Shown here: positions 33,344 to 42,660 of the stretch, piece after piece
Numbering within the stretch: the stretch's first letter is position 1
Layout of the letters: the number at the start of each line of letters is the position of its first letter
DNA from: Bemisia tabaci
Taxonomy: Eukaryota > Arthropoda > Insecta > Hemiptera > Aleyrodidae
Direction: 5' to 3'
DNA length: 64,000 nucleotides
Assembly: GCF_918797505.1 (NCBI RefSeq)
Contig: NC_092795.1
Coordinates: 1,612,001 to 1,676,000 of the forward strand
Made by a program: the position numbers and the translations under genes
Notes under the pieces: model-generated
What the model was told of the DNA's origin: nothing
Database searches by the model: none
The model's input: only the letters and a program-made list of their open reading frames with translations

Positions 33344-33584
33344 CACAGTGGATCGAGTCAATCAGAGAAGTCGGACATGAAATATCTGACAAAAACTGCA
33401 AATTTTATACTTATTTCGCCACATTTTAAACTTTGAGGAGTGCTTCTTGAAGAAAATTTCACGAGAAAACCAATGGAACCACTTATAGAACCTCAAAGTT
33501 TTGTATAAACGGATAGTTATAAGCGTTTGAAGTTTCCGAATTTCGTCCGACCTCTCCTATTGACTCGATCCACTGTGCGCCGCC
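33337..33584. mobile_element. ACAGTGGATCGAGTCAAT palindromic MITE
   Basis: ACAGTGGATCGAGTCAAT at the left and ATTGACTCGATCCACTGT at the right are exact complements, with GTCGGAC and GTCCGAC just inside. The adjacent GCGCCGC on each side gives a possible 7-bp target duplication, though the GC-rich context makes this less secure. Non-coding. Confidence 0.85.
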
Positions 33585-33689
33585 GCGGTTAGGATACTGC
33601 GAGAGCAACTGTTGCAGTATCACAGTATCACACTGGCGCTATCCTCCGACTCAGGTCTGCCAGATAGTGAGCATCAACATGATATATCT

Positions 33690-33936
33690 ACCGAACCAAG
33701 GGAGAGCGCCGTATAACCCTTCGAATGTTGCCAAATTTCCTCCCAGAAAATATTTATTTTTCAAGAAACTTACAAAGATTTTCCCTTGATTCTCCCAGAA
33801 AATTTAAATCAAACTGCGAACAAAACTTTCTCCAAAATCTGAGGAAAAATATTGTCAGATTTTCGGAGAAAATTGTGATTTATCCAAGGGATTTTGACAA
33901 GCTCTGAGGGTTGATATGGGGTTTTTCGTTATAAAA
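33690..33936. mobile_element. CTGCCGTGC-family MITE, eroded termini
   Basis: AGAGCGCCGTATAACCCTTC, AATGTTGCCAAATTTCCTCC and the closing TTGACAAGCTCTGAGGGTTG keep the family order. Both outermost ends have mutated. Confidence 0.65.
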
Positions 33937-33944
33937 GGCGTGAG

Positions 33945-34275
33945 GTGGAGGGATGCGGGAGGGCAACGTTGGGTCGGAGGCTATTCTTGTCGGAAGCGTG
34001 CGGGAAAACGCGCCTTGGGAGTGCGAGTCGTGCACCTTTATCCGATGTTTGATTTGTATTCGTGGCGCCCGGGCCCGGGCCGGCTTGGCGCGCTTGGCGT
34101 GGGGGGCCCGTGGGCCCTCTGCATACAATCACATTTGCCACCGGTGTCTCGCCGTCCCCCAAGCGTGTATCCACACTCGTCCCTCTCGCAACCCCCCGGA
34201 GGACCCCACTTCCCGCCGCTCCTCGCTAGGTCACTCTTCGCTTTATTTCCGCAGTTCTCCCACTCTCCAGGTAGC
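33945..34275. other. GC-rich patch with frames open on both strands
   Basis: At least five frames overlap here, which reflects GC composition rather than coding. CCCGGGCCCGGGCC near 34,068 resembles the 27.87-kb patch. Downstream a fair acceptor-like string TTTATTTCCGCAG ends at about 34,253. It may be a CpG island or exon, unresolved. Confidence 0.3.
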
Positions 34276-34356
34276 ATTTTTCAACGGAAAAATCGCGATA
34301 TTTTGAAATTAAGTTGCGATTTTTTTACGATATAATCTCTGGGATCATCAAAATCA

Positions 34357-34631
34357 GCGGGCTCATTGTTGAGATTGATAGTCAAAGCTTTAGACAAAGA
34401 AGGTATGGAGAGTATGGAGCGATCCTGTTGGTTGAAACGGGTAGTTGTTATAGACTAGGGGGGAAAATTATATGGACTAGCTGTCGGGTCTCTCGTGGGT
34501 TGCCGTTAGTTAGTCTATTACTTACCTCCTTTGTCCATTGCAGCCACTTGCTTCCACCAATAGGATCGCTTGGTTTTCAGTTTGTCATCTTTGTCTATAG
34601 CTTTGTCTATCAATTTCAGTAATCGGCCCGC
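34357..34631. mobile_element. GCGGGCTCATT MITE, copy 2
   Basis: GCGGGCTCATTGTTGAGATT and the complement of AATTTCAGTAATCGGCCCGC bound the element. TCGGGTCTCTCGTGGGTTGC and TTAGTCTATTACTTACCTCC in the core are shared with 5,990-6,263. Confidence 0.8.
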
Positions 34632-35059
34632 TCGGCGATTATCCTCAACCTTGTGGCAAATTTATATTTATATAATCGCGCTCGATAAAATCGAAATACT
34701 GTCTCAATTTATCACGATTTTTTGTTCGATAATATTGTGATAAATCGCCGTCGATGAAATCGCGACTTTCCAAAGTGCATTGTCCAAAGTGCATAATTTT
34801 CATAAAAGTGGCTCGTCACAAAAGCGCAAAAAACAGTTTCGAGTGCTGTTTGTTTTGCTGCGGTCTACCTGTTCAATACTGCAGATTAAAAAGAATTTTG
34901 GCTGTTTTGGCACACAATGAAATTAATTTCCAATTCTCCTCTAATGGCTGATGAAGAATCCACTCTTAACTCAATTTCGAGGAAAATTGACATTGCAGAC
35001 TTTGGAACTAGTAGCCTCATTTATTTGATTGAAAATGAATTGAAGGCGTCATCGTTCAT
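34632..35059. other. No supported gene
   Basis: Short-range AT-rich sequence with repeated TCGCGA/TCGATAA-like strings (34,670-34,770) but no clear repeat boundary. Confidence 0.35.
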
Positions 35060-35560
35060 AACCTATCGTTTAAGTCTCCGAGGCACCGAGGTGGCCACCG
35101 CCACAGCTGCGCTAGGACGTCGTCAACATCGTCTTCGACGGGGATCACACCCGATGAGTGTGCCAGAAGAAAAATGTTCACTCCAACCCCCCTGATCCTC
35201 CCTCCCGTTTTTCCCCATTAATATACTAAGCCCTCTTCTTCCCCGGCCCGCCGTCACATGCTACGCCTGGCGGGTCTCCGCCAAGTGCCGCCAAGGCGAC
35301 TACGCGCGCTCCGCATACATAGAGCAGCGAGCGGCGAGCGGCGCGGCTGGAAACAGCGGGCACTGCACTGCTCGTGATCAACTTATTCAAATACAAATTT
35401 TCATTCATATAGATTAGGTTTACGGTATATACGCAATTAGGAGCACTTACAGCATGCTTCCATGCCCCGATACCTCGACTTCTCCGCGCTGACCCCCCCA
35501 CCGCCACCGCGCTCCAGCTGAATCGAAACCAAGTTCATCCTTTCCACGCCGCCAGGCCGC
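35060..35560. other. GC-rich patch, possible CpG island
   Basis: High-GC, CpG-rich islands at about 35,075-35,160, 35,235-35,365 and 35,465-35,520, separated by AT-rich DNA. The minus frame 35,226-35,507 is unrecognised. Confidence 0.3.
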
Positions 35561-35756
35561 CACACGCTCTTCCTCTTCCACATATGCATCCCGTGTTCAA
35601 CGCTTACTGGAATACGTCTTATACAGGGTCATCTCAAGTTCCTCACCACCAGCTTCTGGCATTATCTACGTGACATTTGAACGAATTGATGGAATCTTGA
35701 AATTTTGAGAGTGGTCCGGAGTCAAAACGACTTTTGAGATCCCCCAATATTTGGAC

Positions 35757-36005
35757 CGCGTTTAGCAGAAAAGAACCAAGCCACTTCAGCTATTGCCAAA
35801 TTTAACTGAGCAATTTAACTTTTCACAAGAGAACGTTTGTGCGAATTGTCTTATGAAAATTTTAAGGGATTTGCTTCGCACTATGCGGAAACTTCACTGA
35901 AATCTGCACAAAAATCCGCACAACCGTCTTCATGTGAAAAATTAAATTGCCCAATTAAATTTGGCAATAGCAGATGTAGCTTGGTTCCTTTCTACTTAAC
36001 GCAGG
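35757..36005. mobile_element. GCGTTTAGCAGAAA palindromic MITE
   Basis: GCGTTTAGCAGAAAAGAACC with GCTATTGCCAAATTTAACTG at the left pairs with AATTAAATTTGGCAATAGCA and GGTTCCTTTCTACTTAACGC at the right over about 100 bp. Neither strand holds a recognised protein. Confidence 0.8.
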
Positions 36006-36197
36006 CTATTTTAAGGGGCTCGCCTTGAAAAAGGACGGGAACATTTGGGGCTTAAGGGGTGAGACGAGACTTTTGGAGCACTGTGTATACAATCATAAGA
36101 CAAACCATTGCGAATGAAGTCGAATAAGTTTTTGAGTTACTGCCAACTCGATTACAACAGAATAGAAATCCCTCCGGGTGTCATGACGGTGCGTCCA

Positions 36198-36555
36198 CAC
36201 GGAGAAAAAAACCTTGTGCGTGGGACTCGAAGTTTAGTTCATATGGATCTCTAAAGTTTTCGGACTGCGCATCTGAACACTTTAGGTCTAGCTGTCGAGG
36301 TTCGGATCACACATCTGAAACTCCAGTTCTTACATCTGAAGTACTTCAGATGTGAGAACCGAAGTTTTCCGGATGAGAGAACCGAAGATTTCGGATGTGT
36401 AAACCGAAGTACTTCAGATGTAAGCACGGAAGTTTCAGATGTGTGATCCAAACCTCAGCAGCTGGACCTAAAGTGTTCAGATGCTCAATCCGAAAACTTC
36501 AGAGATCCATATGACCTAAACGTCGGGTCCCACGCACGAAGTTTTTTTCTCCGTG
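36198..36555. mobile_element. CACGGAGAAAA palindromic MITE, full copy
   Basis: CACGGAGAAAAAAACCTTGT and its complement AAGTTTTTTTCTCCGTG bound a nearly complete hairpin of about 358 bp. The core repeats the unit ACATCTGAAGTACTTCAGAT and related 10-mers (CTGAA/TTCAG) on both strands. CA lies outside each end. A truncated relative is at 974-1175. Confidence 0.88.
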
Positions 36556-36561
36556 CATAAC

Positions 36562-36691
36562 ATTTGGACGTATTTCTGCTAAACGGAACTATGTGCATTA
36601 TGACATGAGCCGTGTTATGCATATATTCTCATGGGTCTCAAGGCTCATGTCTTAATGCACATAGTTCCGTTTGACAGAAATACGTCCATTT
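36562..36691. mobile_element. GGACGTATTTCTG MITE with 4-bp duplication ATTT
   Basis: Element 36,566-36,687: GGACGTATTTCTGCTAAACG at the left and GTTTGACAGAAATACGTCC at the right, with inner GTGCATTATGACATGAGCC and GGCTCATGTCTTAATGCAC. ATTT is present on both sides. It lies 10 bp from the CACGGAGAAAA element. Confidence 0.88.
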
Positions 36692-37012
36692 TGTCTTCAT
36701 GCTGCCAGCAATGACGACCACACAAAAATTCTCTACCCAACTCCAGAGGTGGGTCGAAAAGCGGATGGATGCAAAAGTGGGTCCAAACCCCATCAAGCAA
36801 CCCAATTCAGCACTTCACTTCAGCAGCGCGTTTTTCTTCTTTGGTTTGCCAATCTGGTTGCACTGAATGCACTCGCGGGAATTCATCTATAAACAAATTA
36901 GAGATGGCGGCTGCTTTTTCATGTGTACCTCTTAAAAAAAAATATCATAAAAGGAAGGGACCAAGTGAAAATTCCCGAGAATGATGAAAATCGTCTTTCT
37001 TGATGAAGATGT

Positions 37013-37088
37013 GGTCGTATTTATACTAAAAGGAACTTTATGCATAGGCTTTGCGTGGAACATAGTTCCTTTTAGCATAAATATGTCC
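37013..37088. mobile_element. Short GGACGTATTT-family palindrome
   Basis: GGTCGTATTTATACTAAAAG and its complement CTTTTAGCATAAATATGTCC bound a 76-bp hairpin with GGAACTTTATGC and CATAGTTCC inside. It is a short derivative of the same terminal type. Confidence 0.75.
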
Positions 37089-38800
37089 ATAGTTCAGGCA
37101 AGAGGAAGGAGTGCAGATACCCTGAACATTCCTCTCTCTGTTAACGCCATTGCACGTTGCAAGAGACGTCCTTCCTCGGATGTTCATCACTAAGACCTTC
37201 ACTCATGACCCTCTACCTCTCTCTTTAGAGGGTGGTAAAGTAGTGCTGGGTTTACACTATTTTGTGGGGAGAGAAAGGTCACATTGATGTTACAAATTTC
37301 AGAAGAATGTTCAGCATAAGTAGATGCATTTGTTTACTAAACTGGCCACACCAAGAGATCTATAACGTTTTGGTTTGGGTCTTCTCAGATCACATCTTAT
37401 CAGCAGAACACGCTCGTCAGTGAGCCCAGATTAGCATCCCTAAAAATCCAAGATCGCACCGAAACGCCGCATTCTTAACAGCAGATTTTCACGTTATTTT
37501 TCAAATCTCTAAACGTACTTTGCTTCAAACCACACTGAACATATGTACTATTTAATTTAGGGATAAACAACAATTCAAATTGGCCGGTAGAAATCGGAGA
37601 GTACAAGAGCTCGGACAAGTCACAAATACATTTTCTCAGAACGGAAAAAAAGGAAAAATGAAGGAAGTTAATTAAAAAAAAAAAAAAAAAAAAAATACTC
37701 AAGTCCTAACGGCAACCGCGAACTGGATGAGTTAGAATCAGGCTGTAAATGTAATTACTGTCAAGTGCTAAAGATGTATTTTTAATTAGCTGCGTACTGG
37801 TTGGAGTGCGCATGCGCAGCGTATCTTTTGCATCAATCAGCTTCCTGCCGTGATGAATCAAATACATGAACAATAGCATTTTGAATACACAATGTATTTC
37901 ACTCTGCTCGACTTCCGCTTATTCCTGCTCCGGCCGCAAATCCATAAATTAAATTCAAGAGTCAAGCTCTGAATTTTCTGTTTTCGTCCCCAACATTTTA
38001 CGGGTATGGGGCTGGCTGAAATGGATGGTGTGATCGTGTTGAGTCCAAATTATGAGGGGGGTGTCAGAAAGCAGGTACTGGAATGCGTAACAGCATTGTT
38101 TTCTGTTAGTGGGTAAATCGAAGAAATCATGTATCACCCTATATCTACTTTCTCTGATTATTAGGTGATAGATCCTCCATCATGAATTAGATTATCATTT
38201 TGATCACAAACCGTTATCATGTATCATCATCTTGAATACCCTCCTTGACAGTTCGCCTCAACCTAGGATGACCAGCTATGCTAGAAAGCTAAAGATTGCG
38301 GTGAATTTGAGTGGCAGAAATTCATCTCTACCCCGATCTCGTTGGTTTTTTGTCTGGACCTTTTGCCCCAGGCATCACAACATTTTGTAATAAATTTCAG
38401 CAGATGGCAGCTAATTTTTCGTAATTTTCCCAAGAAAGTCACAAAATCCAAGTTTCACGCATAGAATTTGAACTGATGCTGATTCTTCAGTCTCATAAAG
38501 TTTCTTCATTCAGCTACTAAGATTTTCCAAGATTTTGTCAATTTTAGAAATCCATTTCTGATCATTTGTTTGGTCTCTGAGGGATACTAACTGGATTTAA
38601 GTTATGATTTTTCGCACTCCTAAGGCATCCGACTTGGAAAAATGTCCTTTATTATAGATGAGTAGTATATCTCCGTTTGAATTGGACGTAGGAACTTGGC
38701 GTCTGGACGGATCCTATTTTGTTTGGCTAATCCATTGGCATGAGCCATCAAAATGCGATTCTGTGACCAGCGCAAATGGTTCATCAAGTAACGCTTTAAT
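37089..38800. other. No supported gene; poly(A) near 37,674
   Basis: AT-rich unassigned sequence. An A run of about 22 lies at 37,674-37,695. All frames are under 80 codons without motifs. Confidence 0.4.
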
Positions 38801-39001
38801 GGACGCATTTAAATAAAAAAGAACTATATCCGATGTGACATATAGATAAATGTACACTATGGAAGCCTGAGAACATAGATTATTGATTCTCGTCCTATTT
38901 TTTAGCAATATGACAGGATCCCTGCCCTGCATGTGCTCTTATATGAATCTCTTGGGTCATGAGTCACAATGGATACAGTTCCTTTTAATTTAAAAATGTC
39001 C
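38801..39001. mobile_element. GGACGCATTTAAATA palindrome, diverged copy
   Basis: GGACGCATTTAAATAAAAAA at the left pairs with TTTTAATTTAAAAATGTCC at the right. ACTATATCC and GGATACAGT are inner partners. The centre is larger than in its relatives. Confidence 0.65.
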
Positions 39002-39521
39002 GAATAAGCCTTTGGCTGCCACGCACTAGGAGATTGTTCCCATTCCTAGAGTATCTTTACTGCAGGGAGAGTATAGACAACTCGATTTAAGTAGCTCTCA
39101 TAGAGCCCAAAAAGGTGACAGCGTGAAAAACGAAAATCACTAGAAAAGTGCCGCTGCCAACCTATATGCATTTGAAATATTAACCAACAGGGTCGACAGC
39201 GCATTGTAAACAAGCGTTTTTAAGGATTAAGACTTTGAAACTGAGAAAATGTATGCGAAATCAAAGTTTCATACGTGCTTTTATACTTTTCAATCACTCC
39301 TCGAGTTTAAGTAAGTACCGCTGGATAATTCGAGTTCATAGGTTGGTTGCCTTTTTTTGGCCCAAGAGCTGCATTGACCTGACCAAACCAACCTCCAAAT
39401 TCTCGAGTCGTCCATACTCTCCCTATAAATGTACTCTACCCATTCCGAAAACGGCTCCATAATGGCGTTGGAGAGTGGAGTGAGAGGAGGGTCGGACCTG
39501 GTTTAGGAGGGAGGATGGGGG
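39002..39521. other. No supported gene
   Basis: Unassigned; GC content rises towards 39,480. Confidence 0.35.
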
Positions 39522-39830
39522 TTAGGAGCCCCTCGGTCCAACGGTACATGGAGGAGAAGAATTGAATCTTGAGGGAGAGAGAGCCGCCGCCGGGGCCGGG
39601 GCCGGGGCAAGACTCCGGGGGAGTCGGAGTCGTGTGGGCGGACTCAAAGGGGGGTCTGGGGGGTCGGGGTCCGGGGCCGGGAGGGGGGAGGGGGGCCCGC
39701 GCGTGCCCAAGACGTAGCGCGTGCTCCCCGATATGCTCTGTCGATCATCATAATCCGCTTCCGGCTCCAACTCCTCCGACTTGGGTCTCTCCAGATACTT
39801 ATCACATCGCGCGCATTTCAAGAAACTCAT
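39522..39830 (-). CDS. Candidate host coding exon with a CxxC motif
   Basis: The minus-strand ATG at 39,828-39,830 has A at -3. The frame reads M-S-F-L-K-C-A-R-C-D-K-Y-L-E-R-P-K-S-E-E-L and continues through an acidic stretch (E-L-E-P-E-A-D-Y-D-D-R-Q) to S-G-S-T-R-Y-V-L-G. It then becomes proline-rich until a stop at about 39,522. First codon positions in the first 40 residues are mostly purine, as in real exons. C-A-R-C could be half of a zinc-binding site, with the partner cysteines on another exon. The proline-rich tail may already be intron or low-complexity sequence. Upstream (39,883-39,900) an 18-C run interrupts the frame and may be an assembly artefact. I do not recognise the family. 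The opposite-strand frames here are GC artefacts. Confidence 0.45.
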   Translation of the reverse strand: MSFLKCARCDKYLERPKSEELEPEADYDDRQSISGSTRYVLGTRGPPSPLPAPDPDPPDPPLSPPTRLRLPRSLAPAPAPAAALSPSRFNSSPPCTVGPRGS

Positions 39831-39882
39831 TTTCACAACCGGTGGAAGGGGTCCGGCCGCCTCGGCGTTGTCGATTCGAGAG

Positions 39883-39900
39883 CCCCCCCCCCCCCCCCCC
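39883..39900 (+). repeat. Poly(C) run of about 18
   Basis: A long C homopolymer immediately upstream (minus strand) of the candidate exon. Its length is uncertain and it decides whether the frame extends further upstream. Confidence 0.8.
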
Positions 39901-40185
39901 AAGCAACCCCAGCCAAATTACGGAGAGGGGTGCGCCCAGAAATATACTTCGGCTCAAGGGATAGTACCCGAGTAAAGTAGCACAGTGCGACGAAAAAGTT
40001 TTAATTAAATTGCAATTTGATTTCAATAATATTGTAATTTTTTTACCATTAAATTGCAATATTTTTACATCACTATTAGTCGATTAATGCCGATTTTAAA
40101 CCATCGACCAAATGAGCTCCGTGTGTCATAGAGATGGGCAATATGCAACGCAATGAAATATTGCAACTTATTTCAATTTTATTCC

Positions 40186-40997
40186 GATAAGTTCATGGCC
40201 GGATTTACCTACTTGCCGCCCTCTTCTCATTCATTTTGAAACATCAATAAAAACCATCAAGTGAACGTGCCGGAGGGAGAAGAGTGCATAAGACGCGTTC
40301 ACTCGTGTTGGACACATTTTTTGCGTAAGCCCTGTCAACACTACTAGCAAAAGTTCACGGAACTTCGCGCGAAAGTTCAGTTCCGTAAACCTATCTCTGT
40401 GGGGAGAAGGCCTTTCATTTGTAAGAAATGAACTAAAAAATTAAGAAAGAACAAACATAAATGTGGTTTAATAATTTTAACTTCCGCCGCCGTGCCGCGC
40501 TGACCACACTGTGTTTGGCGCAATGCGTGAAGTATTCATGTAGTCTTGTAGGCACTGTGCGTTTCACGCCGCGCCGACCGCTGTTGACCGTGCTGTGTTT
40601 GACACAATGCGTGAAGTATTCATGCAGTCTCGTAGGCGCTAATATGTGTTACATGCCGACCGCCGCGTCGAGGGCTTCTCCTTTTCATCTCAAGTCCTCG
40701 TCATCATTTCTCTTTACGCCGCGCCGCTCCAAGCCAAATTACGTGTTTGGTTTCTCTCTTAACTCAACTAATTAAAGGTGCGCAGTCTTTTGTATCACCG
40801 AGATACGACAAAATTAGAAATTAATGAACTCTCAGGAAATGAGAGATTTTGTCACCTTTTCTTGTTTGTAATTTTTTTCTGAATCCGATTTTTTTGTACC
40901 TGCATTTAAAAAAATTGCAAAATTTGCCGCCCCCTAATTTTGCCGCCATGGGCCGCGGCCCATGTGGCCACCCCCTTAATCCGGCCCTGGTTAAGTT
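40186..40997. mobile_element. CAGGGCCGGATT hAT-type element, copy 1
   Basis: Element 40,194-40,989 (796 bp): left end CATGGCCGGATTTACCTACT, right end (reverse complement CAGGGCCGGATTAAGGGGGT). The flanking 8-mers GATAAGTT and GTTAAGTT agree at 7 of 8 positions, fitting an aged hAT duplication. It contains a 104-codon plus frame (40,461-40,775) with an 84-bp in-frame tandem repeat that translates to C-V-K-Y-S-C-S-L-V-G units. A longer relative of that frame exists in the second copy at 49,295-50,174. No transposase is recognised. Confidence 0.9.
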
Positions 40998-41135
40998 TCA
41001 GAAGATGGGGCCTCTTCAAATAGGAGCTAGGCAACATACATGCACAACACTCAGTGGAATTGTAATATTTTTACAATGTAATTGCTACTTATTGCAATCT
41101 GTGCTACTTGGGTATATCAGGGATATAGGGATATA

Positions 41136-41334
41136 CTCTGAAAAAAAAACTCCGGCCGTGCAAGCCGCACTCACGGGCATGTAGACATACCGCCCGCGTT
41201 TCGGGTTCAGAGACCAAAAGTTCCGGGCGTAGCACCCAGAAAAATCGAAGCTACGGCTTCAGCACCCAGAACTTTCGGCCTCTGAGCCCGGAACGGACGG
41301 TATGTCTACACGGACTTTTACTTTTTTTCAGTGA
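41136..41334. mobile_element. CTCTGAAAAAAAA foldback MITE
   Basis: CTCTGAAAAAAAAACTCCGG at the left pairs with AAAGT...TTTTTTTCAGTG at the right. Arms contain TGTAGACATACCGCCCG and CGGACGGTATGTCTACA, AGTTCCGGGC and GAACTTTCGG. It shares the terminal type of the elements at 21,415 and 27,360 but has a different core. Confidence 0.82.
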
Positions 41335-42154
41335 GTCTATCGTTAAACGGCTCCTTTCCTCGGAGGGCCTCCTAAGGTATACATTGTAATTAAATGCATA
41401 CTTGAAGAGTTATTCTAAAATAACTGCTTAAAAGCGCGTTTTAGGCCATATTTTCAAAGCGGCGGCCAAACGAGGCACGGGATTTTAAAATAAAGTTGAA
41501 ATTCGGATTCATTGAATCTATAAAACATGGAAAATGCATTCAGTGGCGGTATTTCATCGTGAAGTGCATACTTTCTGTTAAAGTTGAACCGAAAAAATGA
41601 TAAAAAACGCGTTTTTGGTCATTTCCTCGTTATGGCGGCCCGACGGGCCACAGAATTTGTAAGAAAAGTTGAAACTCGGATTCCGCGGCCAAACGTACTA
41701 AAAAGATTGTTCTATAAATCATACAAGCCAAACGCTTTTTCTGACCTCTATGGATTAGACTACAGAGAGATTCTTAACGTACTAGCATCTTAAAGAGGAC
41801 AATTTTTGCGAACCTCGAGTAAAATTCAACCAGATATCTATGGAAATGGGTCTTTGAAACTGATTAAAATGAGTTTCCCCTTATGAAGCCCAAAAACGAC
41901 CCTCGAAAAAAATATATAATTATGATAAACTGCAAAATAATCTTTTGATCTTATATTCTAGAAGCTTTTTAAGAATGACGTGTTCTAAACATTTAGAAAA
42001 AGACTCCGAGTTATGGAGGAGGCACCAAGATCTAGGTATAGAGCTTATAGCTGAAGAGATATAGGTATAAAAGAAACTTGTTTTTTCATGCGCTAGCAAG
42101 GTAGGTCCATATTCTGAAAATTCCATTTTCGGACGCACTCCTCTTTTGGTTGAA
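41335..42154. other. No supported gene
   Basis: Unassigned. Related sentences of sequence recur at about 41,400 and 41,590 (AAAATGATAAAAAACGCGTTT, TGGCGGCC), suggesting an old local duplication. Confidence 0.35.
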
Positions 42155-42422
42155 TGCTGCCGTGCAAAGGAAAAACGCCGTATAAACATTCGAGAGTTGC
42201 CAAATTTCCTTCGATAAAATGTTTATTTTTGAGTAAAGATATGTATATTTTCTCCTGAAATTTGCAGGAACTTTAGGTAGATGAAAATGTTAACAAAATA
42301 ATCTGAAAAACTGGAAGGAAAATATTCAGAAGTTTACCAGGAAATTCGTGTTTTATCAAAGGAAATTTGGCAACGCGTTCGGCGTAAGAGAGACATACGG
42401 CGTTCTTGCTTAGCACGGCAGC
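42155..42422. mobile_element. CTGCCGTGC-family MITE
   Basis: GCTGCCGTGCAAAGGAAAAA at the left and CGGCGTTCTTGCTTAGCACGGCAGC at the right, with CGAGAGTTGCCAAATTTCCT and ATCAAAGGAAATTTGGCAAC inside. The AACTTTAGGTAGA string groups it with 15,616. Confidence 0.92.
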
Positions 42423-42500
42423 GGTTGGGTAGCTTAGCGGTTAGGGGCTTTTCATTGTCGCACACGCTTCACAAGTTACAAGTTTAGTGTAAATTGGTAC
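42423..42500 (+). repeat. Possible tRNA-derived SINE head
   Basis: GGGTAGCTTAGCGGTTAGGG fits the polymerase III A-box pattern TRGCNNAGYNGG. The expected B box about 35-45 bp downstream is not clear (AGTTACAAGTTT is only a weak match), and no cloverleaf could be drawn. It might be an eroded SINE beginning exactly at the MITE edge. Confidence 0.3.
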
Positions 42501-42534
42501 GCCATGCCCAGGCTGCAGCCATGGCACCCACCCG

Positions 42535-42660
42535 CTACTCTTTCTCTCCACCTTTTCTCCTTTCTTTCTTCCCTTTTCCTCTCCGCTTTCATCCTCTTTT
42601 CTTCGTTTTCCTCCTATTTTCATTCGCTTTTTCTATGCCACCTTTCCGCCCCTCTCTTAC
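42535..42660 (+). repeat. Polypyrimidine tract
   Basis: About 125 bp that is almost all C and T with occasional purines (CTTTCTCTCCACCTTTTCTC and similar). It makes the overlapping frames at 42,441-42,749 low-complexity and unconvincing. Confidence 0.75.

Noticed and set aside
42423..42500. Functional tRNA gene
   Set aside because: An A-box-like string is present but no clear B box, anticodon stem or acceptor pairing; at most an eroded SINE.
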